Shown: positions 46,469-55,799 of the stretch, piece after piece
How the letters are laid out: each line of letters begins with the position of its first letter
How positions within the stretch are numbered: position 1 is the stretch's first letter
Assembly (NCBI RefSeq): GCF_013868135.1
Contig: NZ_JACEMU010000006.1
Coordinates: 27,880-91,879 of the forward strand
Length of the DNA stretch: 64,000 nucleotides
Direction: 5' to 3'
Source: Paracoccus sp. S1E-3
Lineage (GTDB): Bacteria > Pseudomonadota > Alphaproteobacteria > Rhodobacterales > Rhodobacteraceae
The notes under the pieces: generated by a model
Told to the model about the DNA's origin: nothing
What the model saw: only the letters and a program-made list of their open reading frames with translations
Database searches by the model: none
Program-made: the position numbers and the translations under genes

Positions 46469-47209
46469 CTAGAAGGCGAACCAGACGGCCAACTTCACCG
46501 CCTGCTCGCCGTCGCCCCAAAGCGGCAGGACCATGCCCATCTCGCCCTTGGCGGGACCGACGAGATCGCGCACAAGCGTCGCCGCCAGCTTGCCCGAGAA
46601 ACCGATATCGTCGCGATGTTCCAACCGCAACTGGTTGACCAGCATCATCGACGATGTCGCGTGCCAGCCGAGCGTCGCGTCGACCTTGGCCGTCACGTCG
46701 GGCGTCACATAGCTGAGCAGCCCGGCATTCTGCCCGGCCAGTTTCGCCAGTTCCGCCTGATCCTTCATCTGCGCGGCCACCTTCAGCCGCGCATCGACCG
46801 CCAGCCAGCCGCCGCCGCGAATGCCCCGCAGCAGCGGCAAACTGTCCCAGCCGCGCCCCCAGGAGACGCCGATCTGCGCCAGCGGCACCAGTTCATCGTC
46901 GCGTTGCAGAACGCCCATGCCGGTCGAGATGGTGATCCGGTCCGGCCCCGCGCCGCGATCCAGCGCCCGCTGCCACCAGATCATCGCGCTGGTTTCGTCG
47001 GCACTGCTGCGGCCAATCTCGAACCCCAGCGTGTCGCGCGCATTCATGCCGTATTCGCCATAAAGGCCCGCATAGCTGTTGCCCTCGCGGTCACCCTCCT
47101 CCGAGAAGGACAGAAAGGCCGTGCCCTTCTCGCGCGGCCAGGGACCGGCCCCGGCCGCGCCGGCACCGGCCACCAGCAGCAGCAGGCAGAAGCGAATCGT
47201 CAGCCGCAC
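46469..47209 (-). CDS. Exported, probably outer-membrane beta-barrel protein of unknown function
   Basis: 246 residues. A signal peptide (about 1-21, [17 protein letters not shown]) is followed by alternating short beta segments with Gly/aromatic residues ([29 protein letters not shown]) and a terminal aromatic residue (VWFAF), the usual mark of an outer-membrane barrel. I do not recognise the family. Last gene of the insertion between rpmD and rplO. Confidence 0.7.
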   Translation of the reverse strand: MRLTIRFCLLLLVAGAGAAGAGPWPREKGTAFLSFSEEGDREGNSYAGLYGEYGMNARDTLGFEIGRSSADETSAMIWWQRALDRGAGPDRITISTGMGVLQRDDELVPLAQIGVSWGRGWDSLPLLRGIRGGGWLAVDARLKVAAQMKDQAELAKLAGQNAGLLSYVTPDVTAKVDATLGWHATSSMMLVNQLRLEHRDDIGFSGKLAATLVRDLVGPAKGEMGMVLPLWGDGEQAVKLAVWFAF

Positions 47210-47247
47210 GTCCGGTCCTCATTTTTCGGGCCAATGAGGGCAACCTA

Positions 47248-47330
47248 GACCGGACTGGTTAGCGAAAGGTTAACCGGATCTCCGACGCGCCAAAAACGCA
47301 GGCCGCCATTCCGGCAGGCGCAGAGGCGGA
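47248..47330. repeat. Direct repeat copy A (about 83 bp) downstream of the Hint gene
   Basis: Aligns without gaps to 48871-48953 at 66 of 83 positions by eye. The core AGCGAAAGGTTAACCGG is identical in both, and CCGGCAGGCG recurs. Both copies have the same orientation and flank the 47477-48628 gene. Confidence 0.75.
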
Positions 47331-47434
47331 CGATCCATGGCCTGGCCGCCTCACCGTCCGCCCCAGGATTCGCACGCATCCGTGGCGCGCGGCGTGCCCG
47401 ATCCAAAAGTGGCTCCGGTCCGCGACCTTGGCCA

Positions 47435-47462
47435 GTAGAAGGCCGGTTTCCCGGCCTTCTAC
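47435..47462 (-). terminator. Hairpin after the first Hint gene
   Basis: Perfect 12-bp arms GTAGAAGGCCGG/CCGGCCTTCTAC with a 4-base loop, 14 bases past the stop of the Hint gene. No T-run follows on the minus strand, so it may be a rho-assisted or stabilising stem rather than a full terminator. Confidence 0.55.
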
Positions 47463-47476
47463 GCGCTCCGCGCTAC

Positions 47477-48628
47477 CTAATGCGCGCCGGTCGCTTCAAA
47501 GATCGGTTTGCCGTTCTGCGTCAGCCGCCGGGCAAGATTACGCGCCGGTCGACCGGGAACCAGCGGGCGCGCGGGCGCGTAATCGGCATCGTCGGCCGTC
47601 GCCAGTTCAGGAAAAATCGCGAATATCTCATCCCGGCTTTCGGCCGATACCGATTTCAGCGCCTGCGGCCCGGTAAACAGGGTTTCCGTCTTCACGCCGT
47701 TCGACCGGACGATCTGATGATCGTCCAGAAGGAAATGCCAATAGATGACCTCCTCCAGATCGTCGGCGATCTCGATCCCTTCATGCGTCAGCAGATGCTT
47801 GGCCGCAACCAACACCTCGTCGGAACCGAACATGCGTTCCGCCACGGTCGAACGGACGAGGATCCGGTGCTGCGGCGACACCACCAGATCCCTGCGCGGT
47901 CGATCCGGTCCCAAAGCGCCCGCCTTGATACGCACCGGCCGAAGTCCCGGCGTCGCCTCCAGATCCGCGGCCCCGAGGGCCTGCGAGCCGATCCAGCGAA
48001 TGGGGCAAAGACCATGATCCAGCGTCGCGACCTCGTCGCCGATGGCCAGTTCCTCGACAAGCACCTCGCCATTCGCCGTCTCGATACCGGTGCCAGCGGC
48101 GAAGCAGACGATCTGAAGATCGACGATCTCCGGATCGAACGAAACATCAGGGTGGACCATTGTGCTGTTGGTCCGCCGCGAGACATCCACGACGCGAATG
48201 CTGGAAATGACTTTGATATCCTTCCAATCGCGGACGAAGTAGGCATTCGGCCGGAAAAACATGTCGCCATTGTCCATCTGGACGACAACGGCGGTCTTGG
48301 TCCCGATCAGCTTTTCGCCGCCATTGCCGTCTGGGGCGTAGATTTCCACCTGCGCACGCACGAACCCCGTGATCTTCGCAGTCACGTTATTGCCGTCGGG
48401 GTCGGTATATTCCATCTTCGATCCGCCGCGGCCGGCAGTATTATACGTGGTCGTGAAGCTTCTTCTGATCACCTCGCCGGTCAGTTCGGTCGGCTTGATT
48501 TCTGACTTTCCCCTGGCGGTGTATCCTTCCATCGCGTCCGCCTGCCCCTGAGTGATATTCGTCGACGGGTTTGGATTGAACTGCTTTTCGTTCCCGATCC
48601 ACATCCACCATGCGCTTTTCGTCGCCAT
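47477..48628 (-). CDS. Hint-domain protein with unknown N-terminal domain (paralogue 1)
   Basis: 383 residues. Residues about 1-170 form a beta-rich domain that I do not recognise, with WMWIG near the start, TGEVI, NGDMFFRP at 120-127. At C175 (VCFAAGTGIETANGE) a Hint (hedgehog/intein) module begins: VEELAIGDEV and LDHGLCPIRWIGS, then RDLVVSPQHRILV with the block-B histidine. The C-terminus lacks the classic His-Asn of splicing inteins, so self-cleavage or ester formation at C175 rather than splicing is the expected chemistry, by analogy with bacterial Hint_2 proteins. No signal peptide. GGAGG precedes the ATG. Lies inside the ribosomal cluster, flanked by direct repeats; paralogue of the 54619-55746 gene. 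Confidence 0.85.
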   Translation of the reverse strand: MATKSAWWMWIGNEKQFNPNPSTNITQGQADAMEGYTARGKSEIKPTELTGEVIRRSFTTTYNTAGRGGSKMEYTDPDGNNVTAKITGFVRAQVEIYAPDGNGGEKLIGTKTAVVVQMDNGDMFFRPNAYFVRDWKDIKVISSIRVVDVSRRTNSTMVHPDVSFDPEIVDLQIVCFAAGTGIETANGEVLVEELAIGDEVATLDHGLCPIRWIGSQALGAADLEATPGLRPVRIKAGALGPDRPRRDLVVSPQHRILVRSTVAERMFGSDEVLVAAKHLLTHEGIEIADDLEEVIYWHFLLDDHQIVRSNGVKTETLFTGPQALKSVSAESRDEIFAIFPELATADDADYAPARPLVPGRPARNLARRLTQNGKPIFEATGAH

Positions 48629-48983
48629 GTTCTGCCTCCATCTTTAAATAGCCGGGTGAATTGCAGGGCCCGGCCGTCACTCGTTTTTACCCGCGCTCGT
48701 GTGGAGCAGCGGGCGCTTCTCGCGACGAAAATAGGGAATGGTGAACTGAGGAAAATGCACAAACCCGTGAGATTTCAACATCATACATGGGCATATTGTC
48801 ACAGGGGAGCGCAAAGGAGGCCCTGCCGGGATGCAAAGGCGAGTCGAACCGCGCCCGTATCGGCCCCCAGGACAGGACCGATCAGCGAAAGGTTAACCGG
48901 ATTTGCGGCGCACCAAAAACGCGCCCTGCGGTTCCGGCAGGCGCAGGGACGGCCATGCGGTATGCGCAACCGCCCCGCGGCGA
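48629..48983. other. Intergenic region, 355 bp, upstream of the Hint gene
   Basis: Holds direct-repeat copy B (48871-48953) near its right end. The left half contains AT-rich stretches around 48640 and 48730-48800 where a promoter for the Hint gene is expected; TTGAAA with TTTTCC at 17 bp is possible but weak. No gene is seen. Confidence 0.45.
48871..48953. repeat. Direct repeat copy B (about 83 bp) upstream of the Hint gene
   Basis: Second copy of the repeat at 47248-47330, same orientation, 1623 bp away, 66 of 83 positions identical. It lies between the GSCFA gene stop and the Hint gene start. Confidence 0.75.
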
Positions 48984-49934
48984 TCAGCTTTCGACGTAAT
49001 TCGCGATCAGGTGGCGCATGATGCGTTTGACCACAATCGGTTTCACATGGATGTGGTCGGGCAAATAGCTTTCCAGGCCACCCGACTGCACGATCTCGTA
49101 GCTGGGGAAATAATCCACGAAATCAAAATCGCGCGTCAGCATGTCGGCCACGACCCGCAGGGTGGCTTTCGAATAACTGTTCGAAATCACGCAATCGCGC
49201 CGCTCGAATGTCGACGCCAGTGGAACCGGAGAGACCGTCACCAGCACTTTCGCGACACCCGCCGCCTTCAACCGCTGGATGGCCTGAGCCATTTGCTGAT
49301 AGCAGCCATCTGGCGTGAAGTTGACGAAGCTGTAACGACCGGCGCTGCGCCGCATCTCGCGCGGGTTGGGAATCCGGTTCAGATAAAGGCCGGTTTCCTC
49401 GTCCCGCCACACCTCGGTCATGCCCAGCGTCAGGATGACGCAATCCGCCGCCGGCAGCGCACTGTAGACGGAATCGATGAGGCTGCGGACCTGCATCAGC
49501 TGGTCGTTGCTGACGGCCAGACCCTTCGACAGCAACAGGTCGACTTCGCCTCCCTCCATGGCGGTGGTCAGCCCGGCAATGGCGGTGGTGTCGCGCCCGG
49601 CGACGGCCCATTCGATCCGTTGCGCCATCGAACCCGCATTATATTCGTTCAGAATGCTGTTCGGCCGTCCGTCCACCAGCTCTGGGCCAAGCTTCAATCC
49701 TTGGGTGGGAACCGTGAACCCCGTCAGATATTCCTCGATCTCGCGCGCGAAGCACGAGCCGATGGTGAACACCGTTTCGCCGGGCCGGATCGAAAAGCGG
49801 GGCTGGACGGAAGGAATGATAAGCATCTCCTCCGCGCGATCGTCCCCCGCTTTCGGATAGGTCCGGTTTTTTCCGGCGGCACGGGCATTATCCAGCGCCT
49901 GAGCGGCACTGATGACGATATTGGAGAAACTCAT
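48984..49934 (-). CDS. GSCFA-domain protein (SGNH-hydrolase-like)
   Basis: 316 residues. The name-giving motif GSCFA is at 59-63 (FTIGSCFAREIE), and a C-terminal DHIHVKP supplies the D..H dyad (D293, H296) expected of an SGNH-type esterase fold. In other bacteria the family is linked to surface polysaccharide or acyl modification, but no activity is proven. No signal peptide. First gene of the insertion after rpmD, read in the same direction. Confidence 0.88.
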   Translation of the reverse strand: MSFSNIVISAAQALDNARAAGKNRTYPKAGDDRAEEMLIIPSVQPRFSIRPGETVFTIGSCFAREIEEYLTGFTVPTQGLKLGPELVDGRPNSILNEYNAGSMAQRIEWAVAGRDTTAIAGLTTAMEGGEVDLLLSKGLAVSNDQLMQVRSLIDSVYSALPAADCVILTLGMTEVWRDEETGLYLNRIPNPREMRRSAGRYSFVNFTPDGCYQQMAQAIQRLKAAGVAKVLVTVSPVPLASTFERRDCVISNSYSKATLRVVADMLTRDFDFVDYFPSYEIVQSGGLESYLPDHIHVKPIVVKRIMRHLIANYVES

Positions 49935-50070
49935 TTAACTGATTCCTGTGGAAGTCGCGGGGTCGCGGCATTTGGAAGGTCAGGCCGACAGGTTGTCAAC
50001 GCGGCGCAGTGCGCTGGCTGGCCTCCGCCAGAACATTTCCAATTGGATTTCCCGTTTTGGAGTCGCGATG

Positions 50071-50100
50071 AAATAAAAATGCCACAGCGCGGGCTGTGGC
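50071..50100 (-). terminator. Second terminator after rpmD
   Basis: Perfect 8-bp hairpin GCCACAGC/GCTGTGGC with a 4-base loop, followed on the minus strand by ATTTTTATTT. It lies 25 bases beyond the first rpmD terminator, so two terminators in series shield the GSCFA gene from ribosomal transcription. Confidence 0.88.
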
Positions 50101-50124
50101 TGGTTGCGGAATACCTCCGCCTTC

Positions 50125-50152
50125 AAAAGAAAAAGGCCGGGTCGCCCCGGCC
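50125..50152 (-). terminator. First terminator after rpmD
   Basis: A 7-bp hairpin GGCCGGG/CCCGGCC followed by TTTTTCTTTT on the minus strand, 6 bases past the rpmD stop. Confidence 0.92.
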
Positions 50153-50158
50153 TCGATC

Positions 50159-50347
50159 TCAGTTCTTTTCTTCGATGATCACCGCGAGGTGCGGGATCTT
50201 CGCGACCATGCCGCGGATCGCCGGGGTGTCTTCCAGCTCGCGCGTGCGGTGCATCTTGTTCAGGCCCAGACCTTTCAGCGTCTCGCGCTGGATGGCGGGG
50301 CGGCGGATCGGCGAGCCGATCTGCTTGACGACGATGGTTTTAGCCAT
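50159..50347 (-). CDS. rpmD: 50S ribosomal protein L30
   Basis: 62 residues, complete: [31 protein letters not shown] is typical. Last gene of the rpmC-rpmD block, followed by two terminators. Confidence 0.97.
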   Translation of the reverse strand: MAKTIVVKQIGSPIRRPAIQRETLKGLGLNKMHRTRELEDTPAIRGMVAKIPHLAVIIEEKN

Positions 50348-50359
50348 TGCAGCCTCTCC

Positions 50360-50926
50360 TTACGCTTCAGCGGCCGCTTCGGCCGGCTTGTCGGTCGAGG
50401 GCAGAATGTCGGCGACCTTCTTGCCACGACGCTGCGCGACCGTCCGGGGCGAAGCTTCGCGCTTCAGGCCGTCCAGCGTGGCGCGGATCATGTTATAGGG
50501 GTTCTGCGAACCCAGCGATTTCGCCACCACGTCCTGAACGCCCAGCATCTCGAACACGGCGCGCATCGGACCACCGGCGATGATCCCGGTCCCCGGAACG
50601 GCGGTGCGCATCACCACGCGGCCCGCACCGTGGCGGCCCTCGATGTCGTGGTGCAGCGTGCGGCCGTCGCGCAGCGGCACGCGGACCATCTGGCGCTTGG
50701 CCTGTTCGGTCGCCTTGCGGATCGCTTCCGGCACTTCCTTGGCCTTGCCCTTGCCGAAGCCCACACGACCGCGCTGATCGCCAACAACGACAAGCGCGGC
50801 GAAGCCGAAGCGCTTACCACCCTTGACGGTTTTCGACACGCGGTTGATCGCGACCAGACGATCGGCGAATTCCGGGGTTTCTTCGCGCTCTTCGCGGCGG
50901 CCCCGACGGTTTTCACGTTCTGCCAT
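50360..50926 (-). CDS. rpsE: 30S ribosomal protein S5
   Basis: 188 residues from ATG 50926 (AAGGAA upstream). [29 protein letters not shown] and the C-terminal domain are complete; an Ala/Glu tail ends the chain. A start five codons earlier would add MKECH without support. Confidence 0.97.
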   Translation of the reverse strand: MAERENRRGRREEREETPEFADRLVAINRVSKTVKGGKRFGFAALVVVGDQRGRVGFGKGKAKEVPEAIRKATEQAKRQMVRVPLRDGRTLHHDIEGRHGAGRVVMRTAVPGTGIIAGGPMRAVFEMLGVQDVVAKSLGSQNPYNMIRATLDGLKREASPRTVAQRRGKKVADILPSTDKPAEAAAEA

Positions 50927-51045
50927 ATGGCATTCCTTCATATCTGGCGCGTCATTCCACGCCGTTGGTATCAATCCAGGTGGGCAGGCGGGTGAAAGCC
51001 CCCTGCCCCCGGATCATCGGAGGGGCGTTGCCGCCCCCCACAGGA

Positions 51046-51405
51046 TCAGAACTTCAGACCGCCTTCGCGGGCTGCGTCTGCCAAGGCCTTGACCTTGCCG
51101 TGGAACAGGAAGCCGCCACGGTCGAAGATGACTTCTTCGATCCCGGCCTTCTTCGCACGTTCCGCGATCGCCGCGCCAATCTTGGCGGCGGCTTCGACGT
51201 TGTTCTTGCCCACCACGCCGAGATCTTTTTCCAGCGAGGACGCCGCCGCCAGGGTCACACCCTTGACGTCGTCGATCACCTGGACCGAGATGTTCTTCGA
51301 CGAACGGTGAACGGACAGACGCGGACGACCATCGTTGATCGAACGCAGTTTGTTCCGGTTGCGCAGGCGGCGCTTCAGGAACAGCTCTCTTTTGCTCAGT
51401 GCCAT
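51046..51405 (-). CDS. rplR: 50S ribosomal protein L18
   Basis: 119 residues; [21 protein letters not shown] and the terminal [26 protein letters not shown] (described) identify L18. A 119-bp gap to rpsE follows. Confidence 0.97.
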   Translation of the reverse strand: MALSKRELFLKRRLRNRNKLRSINDGRPRLSVHRSSKNISVQVIDDVKGVTLAAASSLEKDLGVVGKNNVEAAAKIGAAIAERAKKAGIEEVIFDRGGFLFHGKVKALADAAREGGLKF

Positions 51406-51416
51406 GATTGCGCCCC

Positions 51417-51950
51417 TTACTTCTTCTTGCCTTCCTTGCGGAACACGAACTCGCCCTTGTAGCGGATGCCCTTGCCCTTATAGGGCTCGGGTGCGCGCCA
51501 TTCGCGGATGTTCGCGGCGACCTGACCAACCAGTTGCTGGTCGATGCCTTCCACAACGATTTCAGTTTGCTTCGGCGCGGTGATCGTCACGCCCTCGGGC
51601 GTTTCGAAATTCACCTCGTGCGAATAACCGAGCGACAGCTTCAGCGTCTTGCCCTGCATGTTCGCGCGATAACCGACACCCTGGATTTCCAGCTCTTTCT
51701 TGAAGCCGGTCGACACGCCGGTGACCAGGTTCGCAACCATCGAGCGGGTCATGCCCCACTGCTGGCGCGCACGCTTGGACAGGCCGCGCGGGCTGACCGA
51801 AACCGAGCCCTCTTCCACTTTCAGGTCCACGTCGTCGGTCGCAGTGAAGCTGCGGGTGCCTTTCGGCCCCTTCACTTCGACCGTCTGGCCCTTGATTTCC
51901 GCCGTCACGCCCTTGGGCAGTTCGACCGGCTTTTTACCAATACGAGACAT
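51417..51950 (-). CDS. rplF: 50S ribosomal protein L6
   Basis: 177 residues from ATG 51950: [21 protein letters not shown] opens the first of two L6 repeats; the C-terminal [23 protein letters not shown] is typical. Starts 10 bases after rpsH. Confidence 0.97.
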   Translation of the reverse strand: MSRIGKKPVELPKGVTAEIKGQTVEVKGPKGTRSFTATDDVDLKVEEGSVSVSPRGLSKRARQQWGMTRSMVANLVTGVSTGFKKELEIQGVGYRANMQGKTLKLSLGYSHEVNFETPEGVTITAPKQTEIVVEGIDQQLVGQVAANIREWRAPEPYKGKGIRYKGEFVFRKEGKKK

Positions 51951-51960
51951 CCTGCCCTCC

Positions 51961-52359
51961 TTAGAACACGGTGCAGAGCACTTCGCCGCCAACATTGGCG
52001 TTGCGCGCTGCTGCGTCCGACATCACGCCTTTCGGCGTCGAGACGATGGAAACGCCCAGACCCTGACGGACCTGCGGGATTTCCTTGGCGCCGGCATAAA
52101 CGCGACGGCCCGGCTTGGACACGCGGGCGAGTTCGCGGATGACCGGCTGGCCTTCGAAGTATTTCAGCGAGATTTCCAGCTCGGTATGGCCGGTCTCGGT
52201 GGTGACTTCTTCATAGCCGCGGATGTAGCCTTCGGCCTTCAGCACGTCCAAAACCCAGGCGCGCAGTTTCGAAGCCGGCGTACGGACGGTGGACTTACCA
52301 CGCATCTGCGAGTTGCGGATACGGGTCAGCATATCGCCGAGAGGATCGTTCATATTCAT
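51961..52359 (-). CDS. rpsH: 30S ribosomal protein S8
   Basis: 132 residues, [21 protein letters not shown] and the C-terminal [27 protein letters not shown] (described) mark S8, also an RNA-binding regulator of spc-type operons in E. coli. Confidence 0.97.
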   Translation of the reverse strand: MNMNDPLGDMLTRIRNSQMRGKSTVRTPASKLRAWVLDVLKAEGYIRGYEEVTTETGHTELEISLKYFEGQPVIRELARVSKPGRRVYAGAKEIPQVRQGLGVSIVSTPKGVMSDAAARNANVGGEVLCTVF

Positions 52360-52369
52360 CGTCGCCCCC

Positions 52370-52675
52370 TTACCAGCTCGATTTGACCAGGCCCGGAATC
52401 TGGCCTTGCGAGCCGAGCTCGCGCAGCATGATCCGGCTGAGTTTCAGTTTACGGTAATACGCATGCGGACGGCCGGTCAGCTGGCACCGGTTGTGCAGGC
52501 GCGTCGCCGACGAGTTGCGCGGCAGTTCAGCCAGCTTCAGCGAAGCCTTGAAACGCTCCTCAACCGGACGCTCTTGATCGTGAATGATCGCGTTCAGTTC
52601 GGCGCGCTTGGCGGCGTATTTCTGAACCAGACGCTCGCGCTTCTTCTCGCGCTCGACCATGGATTTCTTAGCCAT
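52370..52675 (-). CDS. rpsN: 30S ribosomal protein S14 (zinc-free long form)
   Basis: 101 residues, the long form without the CxxC zinc knuckle: [28 protein letters not shown]. Overlaps neither neighbour. Confidence 0.97.
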   Translation of the reverse strand: MAKKSMVEREKKRERLVQKYAAKRAELNAIIHDQERPVEERFKASLKLAELPRNSSATRLHNRCQLTGRPHAYYRKLKLSRIMLRELGSQGQIPGLVKSSW

Positions 52676-52694
52676 ATCTTCTTTCCCCTCGCGA

Positions 52695-53255
52695 TCAGCT
52701 GTTGAACGGCATGTTGAAATGCTTCAACAGCGCTTTCGCTTCCGCATCGGTCTTGGCGGTGGTGCAGATGATGATGTCCATCCCCAGAACTTCGTCGACC
52801 TTGTCGAAGTTGATTTCCGGGAACACGATGTGCTCCTTCAGGCCCATGGCATAGTTGCCGCGGCCGTCGAAAGAGGTGCCCTTCACGCCGCGGAAGTCGC
52901 GGACGCGGGGCAGCGCGATGTTGATCAGGCGATCCAGGAATTCATACATCCGGTCGCCGCGCAGGGTCACTTTGGTCCCCAGCGGCATTTCCTCGCGAAC
53001 GCGGAAACCGGCGATCGAATTCTTCGCCTTGGTGATGACAGCCTTCTGGCCAGCGATCAGCGACAGTTCTTCCGCGCCCTGCTTGACCTTCTTGGTGTCC
53101 TTGACGGCCTCGCCGATGCCCATGTTCAGGACGATTTTGTCCAGCTTGGGGATCTGCATGTCGTTCTTGTAGCCGAACTCTTCTTTCAGAGCGGCGCGGA
53201 CCGTGTCCTTGTAGACCGACTTCAGGCGCGGGGTGTAGTTGGCTTGGTCCAGCAT
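52695..53255 (-). CDS. rplE: 50S ribosomal protein L5
   Basis: 186 residues; [22 protein letters not shown] and [20 protein letters not shown] identify L5. Its ATG overlaps the rplX stop by one base (TGATG). Confidence 0.97.
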   Translation of the reverse strand: MLDQANYTPRLKSVYKDTVRAALKEEFGYKNDMQIPKLDKIVLNMGIGEAVKDTKKVKQGAEELSLIAGQKAVITKAKNSIAGFRVREEMPLGTKVTLRGDRMYEFLDRLINIALPRVRDFRGVKGTSFDGRGNYAMGLKEHIVFPEINFDKVDEVLGMDIIICTTAKTDAEAKALLKHFNMPFNS

Positions 53256-53560
53256 CAGATCACGTCTCCCGTGGTCTTGGCGAAACGGACCTTCTGGTCG
53301 CCTTCCATGCGGAAGCCAACGCGGGTCGCCTTGCCGTTCTTGTCCATCAGCGCGAGGTTCGACAGGTCGATCGGCATCGACTTGGCGATGCGGCCGCCCT
53401 GGCTGGTCTGGGTCTGGCGGGTGTGGCGGAGGGCGACGTTGATACCTTCGACGACAGCTTTGCCGTCCTTCGGCATCACAGCGGTGATTTCACCCTGCTT
53501 GCCCTTGTCCTTGCCGGCCAGCACGATGACCTTGTCGCCTTTTTTCAGCTTGGCAGCCAT
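53255..53560 (-). CDS. rplX: 50S ribosomal protein L24
   Basis: 101 residues; [22 protein letters not shown] is the KOW domain. ATG 53560 overlaps the rplN stop by one base; a GTG immediately upstream is in frame but unnecessary. Confidence 0.97.
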   Translation of the reverse strand: MAAKLKKGDKVIVLAGKDKGKQGEITAVMPKDGKAVVEGINVALRHTRQTQTSQGGRIAKSMPIDLSNLALMDKNGKATRVGFRMEGDQKVRFAKTTGDVI

Positions 53561-53928
53561 CACAGCACCTCCGGAGCGAGCGAGATGATCTTCATGAAGT
53601 TCTTCGCACGCAGCTCGCGCACGACCGGCCCGAAGATACGGGTGCCGACCGGTTCGCCCTGGTTGTTCAGGATGACGGCGGCGTTCTGGTCGAAGCGGAT
53701 CGAGGTGCCGTCTTCGCGTTTCACTTCTTTGGCGGTGCGCACGACGACGGCCTTGCGGACGTCACCTTTCTTCACGCGGCCGCGCGGGATGGCTTCCTTC
53801 ACGGATACGACAATGATGTCGCCCACCGACGCATAGCGACGGTGCGAACCACCCAGAACCTTGATGCACTGCACCCGGCGAGCGCCGGAGTTGTCAGCAA
53901 CATCCAGATTGGTTTGCATCTGGATCAT
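53560..53928 (-). CDS. rplN: 50S ribosomal protein L14
   Basis: 122 residues; [27 protein letters not shown] and [13 protein letters not shown] are diagnostic. Follows rpsQ by 65 bases. Confidence 0.98.
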   Translation of the reverse strand: MIQMQTNLDVADNSGARRVQCIKVLGGSHRRYASVGDIIVVSVKEAIPRGRVKKGDVRKAVVVRTAKEVKREDGTSIRFDQNAAVILNNQGEPVGTRIFGPVVRELRAKNFMKIISLAPEVL

Positions 53929-53993
53929 GGTTTACTCCCGACCTTTGGGGACGGCGATGCGTGCCGCCCCAGGGTTTCGAATTAATGCCGAAC

Positions 53994-54242
53994 TCAAGCC
54001 GAGGCTTGCGCGTCGTCCAGAAGGACAGTCCAGCGTTTCGTCTTCGAGATCGGCGCGCATTCGATGATGCGAACGGTGTCACCGACCTTGAACTGGTTTT
54101 CCGCGTCATGGGCGCGGTATTTCTTCGAGGACCGCACGATCTTGTGCAGAACCGGGTGCTTGAAGCGGCGTTCCACCAGAACGGTGACAGTCTGCTCGTT
54201 CTTGTCCGAGGTGACGGTGCCTTGCAGGATGCGTTTGGGCAT
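53994..54242 (-). CDS. rpsQ: 30S ribosomal protein S17
   Basis: 82 residues, [32 protein letters not shown] and the [17 protein letters not shown] block mark S17. Ten bases after rpmC. Confidence 0.97.
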   Translation of the reverse strand: MPKRILQGTVTSDKNEQTVTVLVERRFKHPVLHKIVRSSKKYRAHDAENQFKVGDTVRIIECAPISKTKRWTVLLDDAQASA

Positions 54243-54252
54243 ATCGGTCCCC

Positions 54253-54459
54253 TTACTTCGACGAGGCGGCTTCGGCCGCTTTCTGGTTCAGAACGGTTTT
54301 CACGCGGGCAACGTCGCGGCGAACCGAGCGCATGCGCGCCGTCGATTCGAGCTGACCGGTGGCCTGCTGGAAGCGCAGGTTGAACGCTTCCTTCTTCAGC
54401 GCGACCAGCTGCTCCTGCAGCTGCTCGGGCGTCTTTTCTTTAAGTTCCTGCGCTTTCAT
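54253..54459 (-). CDS. rpmC: 50S ribosomal protein L29
   Basis: 68 residues from ATG 54459; [18 protein letters not shown] and [30 protein letters not shown] identify L29. First gene after the Hint insertion; normally directly follows rplP. A promoter at 54543-54571 restarts transcription. Confidence 0.97.
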   Translation of the reverse strand: MKAQELKEKTPEQLQEQLVALKKEAFNLRFQQATGQLESTARMRSVRRDVARVKTVLNQKAAEAASSK

Positions 54460-54542
54460 GCGCCTTTTCCTTTCAACATCACCGGAGAGCCCCGCGTCCA
54501 CGGGCCACCCTGATTCCGGTGGAGTTTCGTGATGAAGGCCGT

Positions 54543-54571
54543 CCCATACAGCCCTCCAAAGGTTTTGGCAA
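54543..54571 (-). promoter_or_regulatory. Promoter of the rpmC-rpmD ribosomal block
   Basis: TTGCCA (54566-54571) and TATGGG (54543-54548) at 17-bp spacing, 84 bases before the rpmC start and downstream of the Hint gene. Confidence 0.6.
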
Positions 54572-54618
54572 GCGTTTCGCCTTGGATAGCGGCAAAAAAC
54601 CGTGCGCCGCCGCCCCGC

Positions 54619-55746
54619 CTACGCGTGCACCAGCGGCTTGTCGTTACGCTGGTGTCGATCGGCCAGCTTGCGGCCAGCCTTCCCGTTGACGACCGGCCGG
54701 GCCGGCAGCGCCCCCTCGATCCCGGCACCGATATGGGCGAGATCGGGGAACAGCGCCAGAATTTCCCGCCGCGCAGCCGCCGACACCATTTTCAGCGCCT
54801 GCGGACCCGTGAACAGCGATTCCGAAACCGCACCGTTGGCGAAGACCAACTCGTGGCGGTCGAACAGCAGATGGACATAGGTGACGGCGCTTTCCCCGGC
54901 CTCAAAACCGATGCCCGGCAGGCCGACCAGATGTTTGGCGGCGACAAGCACCTCGTCACTACCAAACATGTTGCGGGCGATCGCCGAGCGCACGAAGACA
55001 CGGTGCTGCGGCGAAACCACAAGATCAGCCTTCGGCAGCCGGGTGCCAAGCGCGCCGGCGCTGATGCGGACCGGACGCAACCTCTCCTGCCCGCGCGTAT
55101 CGACATTGCAGCTTCCGGTCCAGTGCAGCGGGCGGGCGCCATGGTCCACGGTCAGGACAAGATCCCCTGCCCGCAGCGTCTCGACCGCACGCGGGCCTTC
55201 CGGCGTCGCAATCATCGTGCCGGCGACGAAACAGACGATGTCGACATCGAAGATCGACGGCTTGAAGGAGACATCCTTGTTAACGGCGCTGTTGTCGGCA
55301 AACTTCGCCGCTGACACAATCTTGATGCTCTGGATGCTTTTGATGCTGTCCCATGCGGCGACCTGATCCGACCTCGGACGGAAGAACATGTCGCCATTGG
55401 CCATTTGAATAAACACGCCAGTCTGGGTCGTCGTGGAGCCATCGCCGAGGGTGATTTCGTACCGGACATCCAAAAAGGCCGTAATTCTCGTGTCCGTTAC
55501 GATTGTATCGTCTTCCGGCGAGGTATAGGACATGGCTGTCCCGCCCGGAACGTTCGGATTGTAGACGGTTTGGAACGCGTTCTGTAAAACCTCACCGGTG
55601 ACTTTGACCGCCTCGATTTCCGAGCTGCCAGTTGCGGTCATGCCCACCACCTTCTGAATCTCGGCGGCGGTCATGTTGTCTTTGGGGGTCGGATTGTACT
55701 GCGGGTCTCGTCCGATCCACATCCAGTTGACGGTGTGTGTCGCCAT
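54619..55746 (-). CDS. Hint-domain protein with unknown N-terminal domain (paralogue 2)
   Basis: 375 residues, paralogue of the 47477-48628 protein. The N-terminal domain (about 1-168) shares WMWIG, the TGEV-F-T-YN pattern, and NGDMFFRP (117-124). The Hint module starts at C172 (VCFVAGTMIATPEGPRAVETLRAGDLVLTVDHG) and continues with ADLVVSPQHRVFV and the C-terminal FTGPQALKMVS block also found in paralogue 1. No asparagine ends the module, so splicing is not expected. The start ATG 55746 has a poor ribosome binding site. Located between rplP and rpmC, closed off by a terminator behind rplP and a new promoter before rpmC; a palindrome sits 38 bp upstream. Confidence 0.85.
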   Translation of the reverse strand: MATHTVNWMWIGRDPQYNPTPKDNMTAAEIQKVVGMTATGSSEIEAVKVTGEVLQNAFQTVYNPNVPGGTAMSYTSPEDDTIVTDTRITAFLDVRYEITLGDGSTTTQTGVFIQMANGDMFFRPRSDQVAAWDSIKSIQSIKIVSAAKFADNSAVNKDVSFKPSIFDVDIVCFVAGTMIATPEGPRAVETLRAGDLVLTVDHGARPLHWTGSCNVDTRGQERLRPVRISAGALGTRLPKADLVVSPQHRVFVRSAIARNMFGSDEVLVAAKHLVGLPGIGFEAGESAVTYVHLLFDRHELVFANGAVSESLFTGPQALKMVSAAARREILALFPDLAHIGAGIEGALPARPVVNGKAGRKLADRHQRNDKPLVHA

Positions 55747-55783
55747 TTCGGCATCTTTCTAGCTACTGTTTTACTGAACCTTA

Positions 55784-55799
55784 ATGTCGCACGCGACAT
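55784..55799. repeat. 16-nt palindrome upstream of Hint paralogue 2
   Basis: Arms ATGTCGC and GCGACAT flank AC, 38 bp before the Hint start codon; a candidate operator. Confidence 0.5.
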
